This document shows, piece by piece, positions 44,342-52,797 of a stretch of 64,000 bases of DNA. Each line of letters opens with the position of its first letter. The first letter of the stretch is position 1. Below the pieces are notes generated by a model, which was not told where the DNA came from, made no database searches, and saw nothing but the letters and a program-made list of their open reading frames with translations. The translations under genes and the position numbers were made by a program. The DNA comes from Prochlorococcus sp. AG-402-L23 (GTDB taxonomy: Bacteria; Cyanobacteriota; Cyanobacteriia; PCC-6307; Cyanobiaceae), in assembly GCA_003216635.1 (NCBI GenBank), contig QCIO01000001.1, forward strand, positions 124,001 through 188,000, in the 5' to 3' direction.

Positions 44342-46246
44342 ATGCTTTTAAGTGAGTTAAGTCATCCAAATCAACTTCATGGCTTAACAGTCTCACAATT
44401 AGAGGAAATTGCTTGTCAAATTAGAGAAAGACACCTTCAAGTAGTATCTACTAGCGGTGGACATCTTGGCCCTGGTTTAGGTGTAGTTGAACTTACATTG
44501 GCTTTATATCAAACTCTTGATCTAGATTTCGACAAAGTTGTTTGGGATGTAGGACATCAAGGTTATCCTCATAAATTAATAACAGGACGTTTCAGTCAAT
44601 TTGATTCCCTTAGACAACAAAATGGAGTAGCTGGATATCTAAAAAGAAGTGAAAGTAAATTTGATCATTTTGGTGCTGGACATGCAAGCACTTCTATTTC
44701 TGCTGCTTTAGGAATGGCAATAGCAAGAGACAGAAAAGGTGAGAATTATAAATGTGTTGCTGTTATTGGAGATGGAGCATTAACTGGAGGAATGGCATTA
44801 GAAGCTATAAATCATGCAGGACACTTACCAAATACTCCTTTAGTTGTTGTATTAAACGATAATGATATGTCTATTTCACCTCCAGTTGGAGCCCTTTCAT
44901 CTTACTTAAATAAGGTAAGAGTTAGTCCGCCATTGCAATTTTTATCCGATAGTGTTCAAGAAAGTGTTAAAAATATTCCCTTAATTGGTAAGGATATACC
45001 AGAAGAATTTAAAAATATTAAAGGAAGCGTTAGACGATTAGCTGTGCCTAAGGTTGGTGCTGTTTTTGAAGAACTTGGATTTACATATATGGGTCCAATT
45101 GACGGTCATGATATTGGAAATTTAGTTAATACTTTTAACGCTGCTCATAAACTTAAAAAACCTGTACTTGTTCATGTTGTCACAACAAAAGGGAAAGGTT
45201 ATCCTTATGCAGAAGCTGACCAAGTAGGATATCATGCACAGTCTGCATTTGATCTGACTACTGGGAAATCTATTCCATCAAAGAAACCTAAGCCTGTTAG
45301 TTATAGTAAAATATTTGGTCAAACCTTATTGAAAATATGTGAACAAGATAGCAAAGTCGTTGGCATTACAGCTGCAATGGCTACAGGTACTGGCTTAGAT
45401 ATATTGCAAAGAAATATTCCAGACCAATATATTGATGTAGGAATAGCAGAACAACATGCAGTTACTCTTGCGGCAGGAATGTCATGCGATGGTCTTAAGC
45501 CTGTTGTAGCTATTTATAGTACTTTTCTTCAACGTGCTTTCGATCAATTAATTCATGATGTAGGGATACAAAATTTACCTGTATCATTCGTACTTGATAG
45601 AGCTGGGATAGTTGGAGCTGACGGTCCTACTCACCAAGGTCAGTACGATATCAGTTATATGAGATCTATACCTAATTTTGTATTGATGGCCCCAAAAGAT
45701 GAGTCTGAATTACAGAGAATGTTAATAACTTCAATAAACCATAACGGTCCTACAGCCCTAAGAATTCCCAGAGGCTCTGGGTTAGGAGTGGCTGTAATGG
45801 ATGAGGGTTGGGAACCTTTAAATATAGGCAAAGCTGAAATACTTGAAGAAGGAGAGGATATTTTAATTATTGCTTATGGTTCAATGGTCGCATCAGCTAT
45901 CGAAACAGCAAAGATACTAAAAAATATGAACATTAATGCATGTCTTATTAATGCAAGGTTTGTGAAACCTCTCGATAAAAATCTCATTATGCCTTTAGCA
46001 AGTAGGATTCAAAAAGTTGTAACTATGGAAGAAGGAACCCTAATAGGTGGATTTGGTTCCGCAATAGTTGAATTATTAAACGATAATGAAATAAATATTC
46101 CTGTATACAGAATAGGTATACCTGATGTTTTAGTTGATCATGCATCACCTGATCAGAGTAAAGAAAAATTAGGACTTATGCCTGATCAGATGGCAGATAA
46201 AATTGTTAAAAAATTTAAGTTAGATAATTTAAAAATTAATAAATAA
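44342..46246 (+). CDS. dxs: 1-deoxy-D-xylulose-5-phosphate synthase
   Basis: Entry and flux-controlling step of the MEP isoprenoid pathway: pyruvate + glyceraldehyde-3-phosphate to DXP, using thiamine diphosphate. The 634 residues show [28 protein letters not shown], the ThDP motif [13 protein letters not shown]...NDNDMSIS, and the pyrimidine domain [16 protein letters not shown] and [14 protein letters not shown]. Intact length. It converges on psaK with 4 bases between. Confidence 0.97.
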   Translation: MLLSELSHPNQLHGLTVSQLEEIACQIRERHLQVVSTSGGHLGPGLGVVELTLALYQTLDLDFDKVVWDVGHQGYPHKLITGRFSQFDSLRQQNGVAGYLKRSESKFDHFGAGHASTSISAALGMAIARDRKGENYKCVAVIGDGALTGGMALEAINHAGHLPNTPLVVVLNDNDMSISPPVGALSSYLNKVRVSPPLQFLSDSVQESVKNIPLIGKDIPEEFKNIKGSVRRLAVPKVGAVFEELGFTYMGPIDGHDIGNLVNTFNAAHKLKKPVLVHVVTTKGKGYPYAEADQVGYHAQSAFDLTTGKSIPSKKPKPVSYSKIFGQTLLKICEQDSKVVGITAAMATGTGLDILQRNIPDQYIDVGIAEQHAVTLAAGMSCDGLKPVVAIYSTFLQRAFDQLIHDVGIQNLPVSFVLDRAGIVGADGPTHQGQYDISYMRSIPNFVLMAPKDESELQRMLITSINHNGPTALRIPRGSGLGVAVMDEGWEPLNIGKAEILEEGEDILIIAYGSMVASAIETAKILKNMNINACLINARFVKPLDKNLIMPLASRIQKVVTMEEGTLIGGFGSAIVELLNDNEINIPVYRIGIPDVLVDHASPDQSKEKLGLMPDQMADKIVKKFKLDNLKINK

Positions 46247-46250
46247 ATTT

Positions 46251-46511
46251 TTATAAAACACCACGTGAGGCTAATCCTAAGATTGCTCCAATTCCGAAAA
46301 TATGACCTAGGCAATTAGCACCTACAACTGATGCGTGACTTAAACCACCATAGAATTTAGAATTAGGTATTTCAAAACCTTCATTAGGTTTTTGAATATT
46401 TGCTCTAGCTATTGCATAAGCAATACCATTACACGTAATCATTATCATGGCGCATTTAGGAGACCAAGAAAATGTTGCTGGATCTGCAGCTGCAAATAAT
46501 GTAGTAAGCAT
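46251..46511 (-). CDS. psaK: Photosystem I subunit PsaK
   Basis: Peripheral two-helix subunit at the edge of photosystem I, contributing to antenna binding. The 86 residues show an N-terminal short leader (MLTTLFAAADPATFSWSPKCA), helix one with the MIMITCNGIAYAIAR block, the connecting KPNEGFEIP loop and helix two GLSHASVVGANCLGHIFGIGAILGL. This matches cyanobacterial PsaK. Its own promoter should lie in the 66-base gap after DUF3593. Confidence 0.95.
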   Translation of the reverse strand: MLTTLFAAADPATFSWSPKCAMIMITCNGIAYAIARANIQKPNEGFEIPNSKFYGGLSHASVVGANCLGHIFGIGAILGLASRGVL

Positions 46512-46577
46512 AAAAAATCGTTATTTTCATATATTCTCTAATACTTTTACCTAAAAAACACAAAATTGTAAAAGGTC

Positions 46578-46913
46578 TTAAGAGTTGTTTACTTCTAAGC
46601 TATTTAAAATTTTTACGAAGCCCAACAAAATAACAAAATCGCTCAGGGTTAAGAAAAATTCTGCTAAACCATGCAAGAAGTCAACCTCAACAAGGGTTTT
46701 ATCGTAGTAATTTAAGGTGTAGATAGAAACTACTATTGTTATAAAAACAAATAAAACTGTTAAGGAATAACCTGTTTTTACTAATTTATTAACAGATTTA
46801 ATTTTATATAAGTAAAACAAAAAGATTGCATATGGAATTATAGATGCAGCGAACAAAGCTGTATTGTCAATTGAAGCTAATTTTTCTATAAATTTTATAA
46901 ATAAATCATTCAT
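46578..46913 (-). CDS. DUF3593 family membrane protein
   Basis: About 111 residues with three hydrophobic helices, including LFAASIIPYAIFLFYLYK and the conserved VDFLHGLAEFFLTLSDFVILLGF block, consistent with DUF3593 of cyanobacteria and plants; function unknown. I start at the ATG at 46913 (MNDLFIKF), which overlaps the stop of the DUF2499 gene in the string ATGAATGA; a longer frame from 46949 would run deep into that gene. The two families are neighbours here and act probably together. Confidence 0.75.
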   Translation of the reverse strand: MNDLFIKFIEKLASIDNTALFAASIIPYAIFLFYLYKIKSVNKLVKTGYSLTVLFVFITIVVSIYTLNYYDKTLVEVDFLHGLAEFFLTLSDFVILLGFVKILNSLEVNNS

Positions 46914-47208
46914 AAGTCTCTTCCTTTTTAAAAATAATGAATGATGCAAGAGCTAATGTTGAATTTCCTATAAATGTAAATATCCCTTGAAGCGTTACTA
47001 ATCCATACAATGCATCTTGATTATCATAGATATGCCAAGTTATAGCGCACATAGCTCCTATTAGGTTCGGTACCATAGCTAAGCTTAACCAAAAAAATAA
47101 ATTATATTTTTTATAGGTAGATATTTTGTATATGACAAAGATGGTAAATATCCATTCAATAACCGAAGAGATGTGAATTAACCAAGTTCCAAATGAAAGT
47201 TCGTGCAA
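46906..47208 (-). CDS. DUF2499 family membrane protein
   Basis: A 100-residue protein with three hydrophobic helices. The blocks HELSFGTWLIHISSVIEWIFTIFVIY and AMVPNLIGAMCAITWHIYDN are typical of the DUF2499 family, found in cyanobacteria and chloroplasts; function unknown. The start is TTG at 47208. It begins 3 bases after the stop of the Prx gene and overlaps the DUF3593 gene by 8 bases, so rpmB-prx-DUF2499-DUF3593 read as one unit. Confidence 0.78.
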   Translation of the reverse strand: MHELSFGTWLIHISSVIEWIFTIFVIYKISTYKKYNLFFWLSLAMVPNLIGAMCAITWHIYDNQDALYGLVTLQGIFTFIGNSTLALASFIIFKKEETYE

Positions 47209-47211
47209 AAT

Positions 47212-47748
47212 TTATATTTTTTTCTTTAGTACATTAAGTACTTCCTTGGCATGATTTATAGGTAAAACACTTATCCATCTATAAGAAATTTCACCTTCTG
47301 GAGAAATTAAAAAAGTATTTCTATCTGAAAATGGAGGAATCCAAGAACCATATTTATCGCTAATAATTCCTTCAGGATCAGATAATAAAGTGTAGTTTAT
47401 GGATTTCTTGCTGCAGAAACTTTCATGAGAATCTTTATTATCAGCACTAATCCCAACAATTTCAGCATTATATTTTGAAAAATCTTGTTTTAATTCCGAA
47501 AAACCTTTAGCTTCAAGAGTGCAACCTGCTGTAAAGTCCTTTGGATAAAAATACATAACAAGCCACTTACCTTGAAAATCATTTAATTCCCATATTTTTT
47601 TTGATTTTATGTTTTTATTAAAACCTTCTAACTGAAAGTTTGGAGCGGGATCGCCAACTTCAGGAGCAAAGTCAAAAGCGAGTGCTGAATTAAAATTAAA
47701 TAAAAGAATAAATGGTATTAATAGGCTTACAACTAAATTTCTCATCAA
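47212..47748 (-). CDS. PrxQ/BCP-type peroxiredoxin with signal peptide
   Basis: Reduces hydrogen peroxide and alkyl peroxides by an active-site thiol. The 178 residues start with a signal peptide-like segment (about 1-25, ending NSALA), so it should act in the lumen or periplasm. The core has GDPAPNFQLEGF, YFYPKDFTAGCTLEAKGF with the peroxidatic Cys (about residue 78) and GIWI-type PEG loop DPEGIISDKYG. The usual resolving Cys five residues after the peroxidatic one is a Lys here; another Cys lies in SFCSKKS about 40 residues on. It follows rpmB by 2 bases. Confidence 0.88.
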   Translation of the reverse strand: MMRNLVVSLLIPFILLFNFNSALAFDFAPEVGDPAPNFQLEGFNKNIKSKKIWELNDFQGKWLVMYFYPKDFTAGCTLEAKGFSELKQDFSKYNAEIVGISADNKDSHESFCSKKSINYTLLSDPEGIISDKYGSWIPPFSDRNTFLISPEGEISYRWISVLPINHAKEVLNVLKKKI

Positions 47749-47750
47749 AT

Positions 47751-47987
47751 TTAGAATTTTTTTAAATCGACTCCATTTGATTTAGCAAATTTATCTAATC
47801 CTACTTTTTGTACAGATTTTAGTGCTTTGGTACTAATTTTTATATTTACCCATTTTTTACCTTCTTCCCACCAAAGTTTTCTTTTTTGGAGATTAACTTG
47901 TTGCAATTTTTTTGTACGAATATGTGAGTGACTCACGGCCATCCCATTATTAGCTTTTGCACCAGTCAGTTCGCAAATTCTTGACAT
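47751..47987 (-). CDS. rpmB: Ribosomal protein L28
   Basis: Component of the 50S subunit near the E site. The 78 residues match the family length; [21 protein letters not shown] at the start, [17 protein letters not shown] and the C-terminal [15 protein letters not shown] are characteristic. It is the first gene of the tight minus-strand run with the peroxiredoxin and two DUF membrane proteins. htpG lies 40 bases upstream. Confidence 0.97.
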   Translation of the reverse strand: MSRICELTGAKANNGMAVSHSHIRTKKLQQVNLQKRKLWWEEGKKWVNIKISTKALKSVQKVGLDKFAKSNGVDLKKF

Positions 47988-48027
47988 ATTATTTTAGTTA
48001 TATCTGTAAAAAATTTTAACACACGAC

Positions 48028-49932
48028 TCAATTTGTTGAATTAATCAATTCTGAAATTAATTCAGCATTATTATTTTGTAAATTAATAATCTGTTCTTGA
48101 TCTAATCCACCAACTGAAAGTTTAGCCATATCGTAAACATGATTAGCAATTTTAGATGCTAATGGATTTTCAATAGGATCTTTTTTATCAATAATTATTT
48201 TATTGCCTGTAATTTTATTGAGTCCAACAATAAGTGGATGTTCTTTGTTAATTAAAAGCACATGATATTCAGGCAAACCAGGCATCTTTTGTTCCATGTA
48301 AGCACCCATATCATTAATTCTTCTCATTTGTTCTGGAAGCAAGATCATTGCGGGTGGAGCACCTTTACTTGAAAGTGACTGCACTTTAACTGTTACTTTC
48401 TCATTGTTAAGTGCTTTAACTATGGTATCTCTGAGATTTTCTGTATTTGATTTGCCATCCTTATCTACAATTTCTTTAGATTCTTTATCTTCTAGTTCAT
48501 TTATTTCTGAATCAACTCTTTGGAATAGATAATCTTCGTTTTTACTTTCTAACCATGGAAGAAATTGTGCATCAATTAAGGGATCTGATTTAATAACTTC
48601 TTTGTTATCAGATAAACAGATATTTAATGCGCTTGACTGAGCAATCAAATCTGAACAGTAAATTATTTTTTTAGAATCAGTTATCTTATTTCGTTCTTTG
48701 TAATTTGCGAGAGTTGTGAAATATTTATCATTGGATTTAATAAGTGATTTATTTTCAATATCTTTTGTTACCTCTTTCTCTGAATTTATGATTGTTTCAA
48801 AAATTATACTGTTATTGGCTAAATCAGCAAATTTTTCATCTTCTATAGCACCAATTTTAATAAAAGCAGAGATGGAATCCCAAATTTCTGCATAAAATTC
48901 TGGAGAATTTTTTAACAAATCCTTCAGTTTATTAGCGATTTTTTTTGAGATAAATGATGATATAGACCTTACTTTTCTATCTGTTTGTAATGCACTTCTG
49001 CTAACATTTAGAGGTATATCTGTAGAGTCAATAACTCCTCTTAGAGGTAAAAGGTATTTTGGTACTATCTCTTTAATTGAATCGCTTACAAATACTTGAT
49101 TGCAAAATAGTTTTATTTCTCCCTTTTCCCAATCAGCTCTACCTGACAACTTTGGAAAATACAATATCCCTTGTATGTCATATGGATAATCTGTATTTAG
49201 ATGAATCCATAACAGTGGATCTCCCTGAAAAGGATAAAGGTATTTATATAACTCAATATAATCTTCATCTTTTAATTCACTAGGTTGTTTTCTCCAAGGA
49301 GGATTTTTCTTATTGATTGTCTTTCCTTCTAATAAGACATCTATTGACATAAAATCACAATATTTTTTTATTAGTGATTTAATCCTTTCAGGCTCGATAA
49401 ACTCTTTTTCTTCTTCAAGTAGGTGAAGAATAACATCTGTACCAATTGTCTCTCTTTCTGATTCCTCTAACGTGAAATTTGGCGATCCATCACAAGACCA
49501 TTTGAAAGCTTTTGATTCCCCAATTGCAGACTTAGTTAATATATCAACTCTATCTGCAACCATGAAACTTGAATAAAAACCTAGTCCAAAATGACCTATG
49601 AATTCATCATTATCTTTTTTGTATTTTGTTAGGAATTCTTCAGCACTAGAAAATGCAACTTGATTTATGTACTTCTTAATTTCTTCATCATTCATTCCAA
49701 TTCCATTATCGGAAATTGTTAACGTATTTTTTTCACGGTTAATTGTTATTTTTACTTGAGCCTCCTCAGTATTCTCGCAATCACCTGCCATAGATGCCAT
49801 TCTTCTTTTACTAATTGCGTCAACACCATTACTAACAAGTTCTCTTAAAAAGATTTCATGGTCAGAATATACTGCCTTCTTGATAATTGGGAAAATATTT
49901 TCGGTATTAATACGAATTTCGCCTTTTTCCAT
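48028..49932 (-). CDS. htpG: Hsp90 chaperone HtpG
   Basis: ATP-dependent chaperone for stress-damaged and specific client proteins. The 634 residues have the GHKL ATPase domain (FLRELVSNGVDAISKRR, ITISDNGIGM-like TISDNGIGMN, GHFGLGFYSSFMVAD), the middle domain (RGVIDSTDIPLNVSRSALQ) and a C-terminal dimerisation domain. It ends without the eukaryotic MEEVD. A good -35/-10 pair and an inverted repeat lie upstream (49956-50013). Confidence 0.96.
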   Translation of the reverse strand: MEKGEIRINTENIFPIIKKAVYSDHEIFLRELVSNGVDAISKRRMASMAGDCENTEEAQVKITINREKNTLTISDNGIGMNDEEIKKYINQVAFSSAEEFLTKYKKDNDEFIGHFGLGFYSSFMVADRVDILTKSAIGESKAFKWSCDGSPNFTLEESERETIGTDVILHLLEEEKEFIEPERIKSLIKKYCDFMSIDVLLEGKTINKKNPPWRKQPSELKDEDYIELYKYLYPFQGDPLLWIHLNTDYPYDIQGILYFPKLSGRADWEKGEIKLFCNQVFVSDSIKEIVPKYLLPLRGVIDSTDIPLNVSRSALQTDRKVRSISSFISKKIANKLKDLLKNSPEFYAEIWDSISAFIKIGAIEDEKFADLANNSIIFETIINSEKEVTKDIENKSLIKSNDKYFTTLANYKERNKITDSKKIIYCSDLIAQSSALNICLSDNKEVIKSDPLIDAQFLPWLESKNEDYLFQRVDSEINELEDKESKEIVDKDGKSNTENLRDTIVKALNNEKVTVKVQSLSSKGAPPAMILLPEQMRRINDMGAYMEQKMPGLPEYHVLLINKEHPLIVGLNKITGNKIIIDKKDPIENPLASKIANHVYDMAKLSVGGLDQEQIINLQNNNAELISELINSTN

Positions 49933-49955
49933 TTAAAAAAAATCAAACATATTAA

Positions 49956-49984
49956 ATCTTATTTCGTAAAAACTAGTTAATCAA
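49956..49984 (-). promoter_or_regulatory. Candidate promoter of htpG
   Basis: On the minus strand TTGATT (49984-49979) and TAAGAT (49961-49956) are separated by 17 bases, giving a predicted transcription start near 49949, about 17 bases before the htpG ATG. No CIRCE element is seen. The inverted repeat at 49998-50013 lies 13 bases upstream of the -35 hexamer. Confidence 0.45.
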
Positions 49985-49997
49985 GTTTAATTAGGAG

Positions 49998-50013
49998 TAT
50001 TGTCCGAACAATA
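49998..50013. repeat. Inverted repeat upstream of the htpG promoter
   Basis: TATTGT and ACAATA are perfect complements around the 4-base spacer CCGA. It lies just upstream of the putative htpG -35 hexamer, where an activator or repressor could bind. It is unlike CIRCE and no regulator can be named. Confidence 0.5.
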
Positions 50014-50049
50014 TATGAATTTAAAAGTTAAATAAATTTTTAAAAGGTT

Positions 50050-51201
50050 TTATTTAACCCACAAAATCTCACTACAATTATTTTCTTTCATAATTTGATT
50101 GGCTTTAGCCAAGTCATCACATGGATTTAAATGTAAGACAGCAATATTTCCTTTTTTCTGTTGTACTTTTTGTTCATTCATACCTTTTTCTAACAAATAA
50201 GAATCTTTAAACATCAATAAAATCTTTTTTTTATCTGTCTTTTCTTCCTTAATTAAATTTCTTAAAATGTCAACTGAAATTGTAAATCCAATCCCATTAA
50301 ATATTTTCTCATTAGGACTAAATGATCTTACTAACTCATCATATCTTCCACCTTTTGCGATGACGCTTTTATTTTTACCATTATCCCCTATTAGTTGAAA
50401 AACTATTCCTTCATATAAATTCAAGTGAGGTTGAAAAGTGGGATCAAGTTGTAATTTAACACCATATTTAGTTGATATTTTTGATAATGTTTCAAATAAA
50501 AAATTCAAGTCATCTAATGTTTTACTAGTACCATATATAGTTTTTAATTTTTTTAATATTGCAATCGGCTCTCCTCTTGTGAATAAAAGATCTTTAAGAA
50601 TATATTTATCATTTTCATCTATTACTAATTTAGATAAATTATCTTGATCAAAATTAACCAGACTTTTCTTAATTTCTTCAAAATTATTATTCTTATATTT
50701 GTTCAGTATCAAGTCCATTATTTTTGTGGTGCTTACTAGTAGAAATAAATTACATCCATCCTTCAAATTAATATTATCGATTGAATCAAACAAAATATTA
50801 ATAACTTCAATTTCTGGGTATTTTGTATCATATCCAATTAATTCAATTCCACTCTGCAATTTTTCTTGTAACTTAAATGAATTTTTATTATTTTGTTTTT
50901 TATCAAAAACCATTCCATTGGTGAAAAATCTTATAGGTCTTTTCTTATTTATTAATCTAGTAGATGACAATTTAACAATTGATGTTGTCATTTCTGGCCT
51001 AAGACATAATGAATTATTACTTACTATTCCTACAACCTGATTTTCGTCAATAACGCCACGGCCTTTTATGGTCTCTAAAGTATTTATAAATGAGGGTGAC
51101 ACTTCTTCATATCCCCATAGTTTATAAATTCTATTTAAATTATTTATGATGTTTGAGTTATTTTTTACATCTACTAATTTAATTTCCTTTATATCGGTCA
51201 T
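50050..51201 (-). CDS. hisZ: ATP phosphoribosyltransferase regulatory subunit HisZ
   Basis: A catalytically inactive HisRS-like protein that activates short-form HisG in the first step of histidine synthesis. The 383 residues show class II aaRS-type blocks (RIYKLWGYEEVSPSFINTLETI near the start, LCLRPEMTTSIVKL near residue 67, KGGRYDELVRSF near residue 290), but no C-terminal anticodon-binding domain of the HisRS size. The Lys/Asn-rich tail is short. It is 18 bases downstream of the inositol-phosphatase-family gene. Confidence 0.88.
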   Translation of the reverse strand: MTDIKEIKLVDVKNNSNIINNLNRIYKLWGYEEVSPSFINTLETIKGRGVIDENQVVGIVSNNSLCLRPEMTTSIVKLSSTRLINKKRPIRFFTNGMVFDKKQNNKNSFKLQEKLQSGIELIGYDTKYPEIEVINILFDSIDNINLKDGCNLFLLVSTTKIMDLILNKYKNNNFEEIKKSLVNFDQDNLSKLVIDENDKYILKDLLFTRGEPIAILKKLKTIYGTSKTLDDLNFLFETLSKISTKYGVKLQLDPTFQPHLNLYEGIVFQLIGDNGKNKSVIAKGGRYDELVRSFSPNEKIFNGIGFTISVDILRNLIKEEKTDKKKILLMFKDSYLLEKGMNEQKVQQKKGNIAVLHLNPCDDLAKANQIMKENNCSEILWVK

Positions 51202-51219
51202 TTTAATATTTAACTAATT

Positions 51220-52068
51220 TTAGGTATAGAGATTTTTTTTAAATGGAGAGACTTTATCTAGTTCATTTTTTAATTCATTCTCAAGGCTGGGAGAACAAGC
51301 TAAAATTCTTCCTGAACTTAAATTAAATTCGCCTGATGGATAATCAGAAATAATACCACCAGCCTCTTTAACAATAATAGCACCGGCTGCTAGGTCCCAT
51401 ACCTCCAATCCTCTTTCCCAATATCCATCTACCTTACCTGCCGCAACAAATGCTAGATCAACTGCTGCTGCACCTCCTCTTCTAACACCTCTAGTTTTAT
51501 GTGTTAAATAACAAAATTCAGCATAATTATTATCCTCTGTCTCAAATCTGTCATAAGAGAAACCAGTTACAAGTAGACTATCAGAAAGATTGGAGGGATT
51601 CGATACTTTAAGTTCACTATCATTGCAGAATGAGCCTAAACCTATGCAGGCTGAATATAGTTCATTTAAATAAGGTACTGATATAGCGCCTAAAATTGGC
51701 TTATCTCTATATACAAGACCAATAGATGTCCCAAAAAAAGGATATCCATGGGAATAATTTGTTGTACCGTCTAATGGGTCTATACACCATGTTAAATCCG
51801 AAGATTTGGTTAATTTTCCCGATTCCTCTGCATTTATAGATATATTTGGTGTCTCTTCTAATAAATATTCTTTTATTTTATTTTCAACTTCCAAATCTAC
51901 ATTGGTAACTAGATCACCCTTCCTACCCTTTGATGATATTTTCTGAATTTTATTGTAATTAATTTTTAAAATTTCATTACCAATTTTAGCGGAATTCTTG
52001 GCTATTTCGTACAAATTGGATAAGTTTACTTGATTTGCAAGTTCCTCTATTTCACTTAATTCAAACAT
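51220..52068 (-). CDS. Inositol monophosphatase family phosphatase
   Basis: A Mg2+/Li+-type phosphatase of the IMPase/CysQ/HisN superfamily. The 282 residues show GDLVTNVDLEVENKI, the metal-binding INAEESG and WCIDPLDGTTNYSHGYPFF near residue 95, and the second signature LEVWDLAAGAIIVKEAGG near residue 220. Substrate is not decided by these motifs; inositol phosphate, PAP or histidinol phosphate are all precedents. Adjacency to hisZ hints at histidinol-phosphatase, but that is only inference. Confidence 0.88.
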   Translation of the reverse strand: MFELSEIEELANQVNLSNLYEIAKNSAKIGNEILKINYNKIQKISSKGRKGDLVTNVDLEVENKIKEYLLEETPNISINAEESGKLTKSSDLTWCIDPLDGTTNYSHGYPFFGTSIGLVYRDKPILGAISVPYLNELYSACIGLGSFCNDSELKVSNPSNLSDSLLVTGFSYDRFETEDNNYAEFCYLTHKTRGVRRGGAAAVDLAFVAAGKVDGYWERGLEVWDLAAGAIIVKEAGGIISDYPSGEFNLSSGRILACSPSLENELKNELDKVSPFKKNLYT

Positions 52069-52073
52069 GATAG

Positions 52074-52448
52074 TTAATCTTCCTCAAATTCCCAAGGTGG
52101 GGCAACTCTTGTATTTCCCCTCCCAAAATATTGTCCAAATTGTAAATCGTAAACTTCATCTTCATATGTGGTTTCTACATCAAGATCTGAAGTTGCTTTA
52201 GCGACACAAAGAAGTGCATAGCCTTTGTCTTTTAAAGCCTGAGATATACCCATGGCTTCAGGTTGTTGTAAGGTACCAGATTTAATTTTAACTGCACAAC
52301 TTGTACAGCAACCATTTCTACATGAAAATGCAAGTTTGAAACCTTTCTTTTCAAATTCCTTAAGTATGTAATCATCACTATTAACCTGCTCTTGATAGAC
52401 CTTTCCGGTTTCCTTATTTTTAATCGTGACTATGAAAGTCTTTTTCAA
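52074..52448 (-). CDS. 2Fe-2S plant-type ferredoxin with C-terminal extension
   Basis: A small electron carrier of 124 residues. The iron-sulfur ligands CRNGCCTSC (Cys-x4-Cys-x2-Cys pattern) and the fourth Cys in ALLCVAKA are in place; the N-terminus TFIVTIKNKETGKVY is the usual beta strand pair. Beyond the fold is a tail of about 30 residues (from YEDEVYDLQFGQYFGRG) that standard PetF (about 97 residues) lacks. It is probably a specialised ferredoxin rather than the main photosynthetic one. Confidence 0.9.
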   Translation of the reverse strand: MKKTFIVTIKNKETGKVYQEQVNSDDYILKEFEKKGFKLAFSCRNGCCTSCAVKIKSGTLQQPEAMGISQALKDKGYALLCVAKATSDLDVETTYEDEVYDLQFGQYFGRGNTRVAPPWEFEED

Positions 52449-52497
52449 ATAACTTTCCTCTAAAATGGGATGATCAAGGGTTAAGATGGTTATCTTG

Positions 52498-52584
52498 GGA
52501 GAGGTGGCCGAGTGGTTGAAGGCGCAGCACTGGAAATGCTGTATAGGGGCAACTTTATCGAGGGTTCGAATCCCTCTCTCTCCG
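52498..52584 (+). tRNA. trnS: tRNA-Ser (anticodon GGA)
   Basis: A class II tRNA of 87 bases without encoded CCA. The acceptor stem pairs GGAGAGG with TCTCTCC (one G-T pair), the anticodon stem CAGCA/TGCTG encloses the loop CTGGAAA with GGA at 52532-52534, a long variable arm follows, and the T arm is GAGGG-TTCGAAT-CCCTC. It reads UCC and UCU codons. It sits alone between ferredoxin and dnaK. The 213 bases from here to dnaK are AT-rich and I see no further gene in them. Confidence 0.97.
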
Positions 52585-52797
52585 TTTTATATTAGTTTAT
52601 TTTGGTTAAATACATCAACAACTTTGTCTTTAAAATATCTTTTAAAATAGATAGTAATCTTATTAACAAGTTATAAATAATCTTATTTATTTAAATTAAG
52701 TTGAAAATATTTGATTTTTACTATTATATGTAAATATCTAAGATAAAAATTAATTTAATTATTAGTAAATTTTGCTTTAATTTAGCGATCTAAAATC

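Noticed and set aside
46544-46574. 7-base inverted repeat CTTTTAC/GTAAAAG between psaK and DUF3593 genes
   Set aside because: Long loop, weak A/T stem and no T run on the relevant strand; insufficient to call a terminator.
47228-47242. AGTAC-N5-GTACT palindrome resembling a LexA box
   Set aside because: Spacer is 5 rather than 4 and it lies within the peroxiredoxin coding region, far from a start codon.
52585-52797. Possible ncRNA or small gene between tRNA-Ser and dnaK
   Set aside because: Very AT-rich with no stable stem, conserved motif or sensible reading frame that I could identify.
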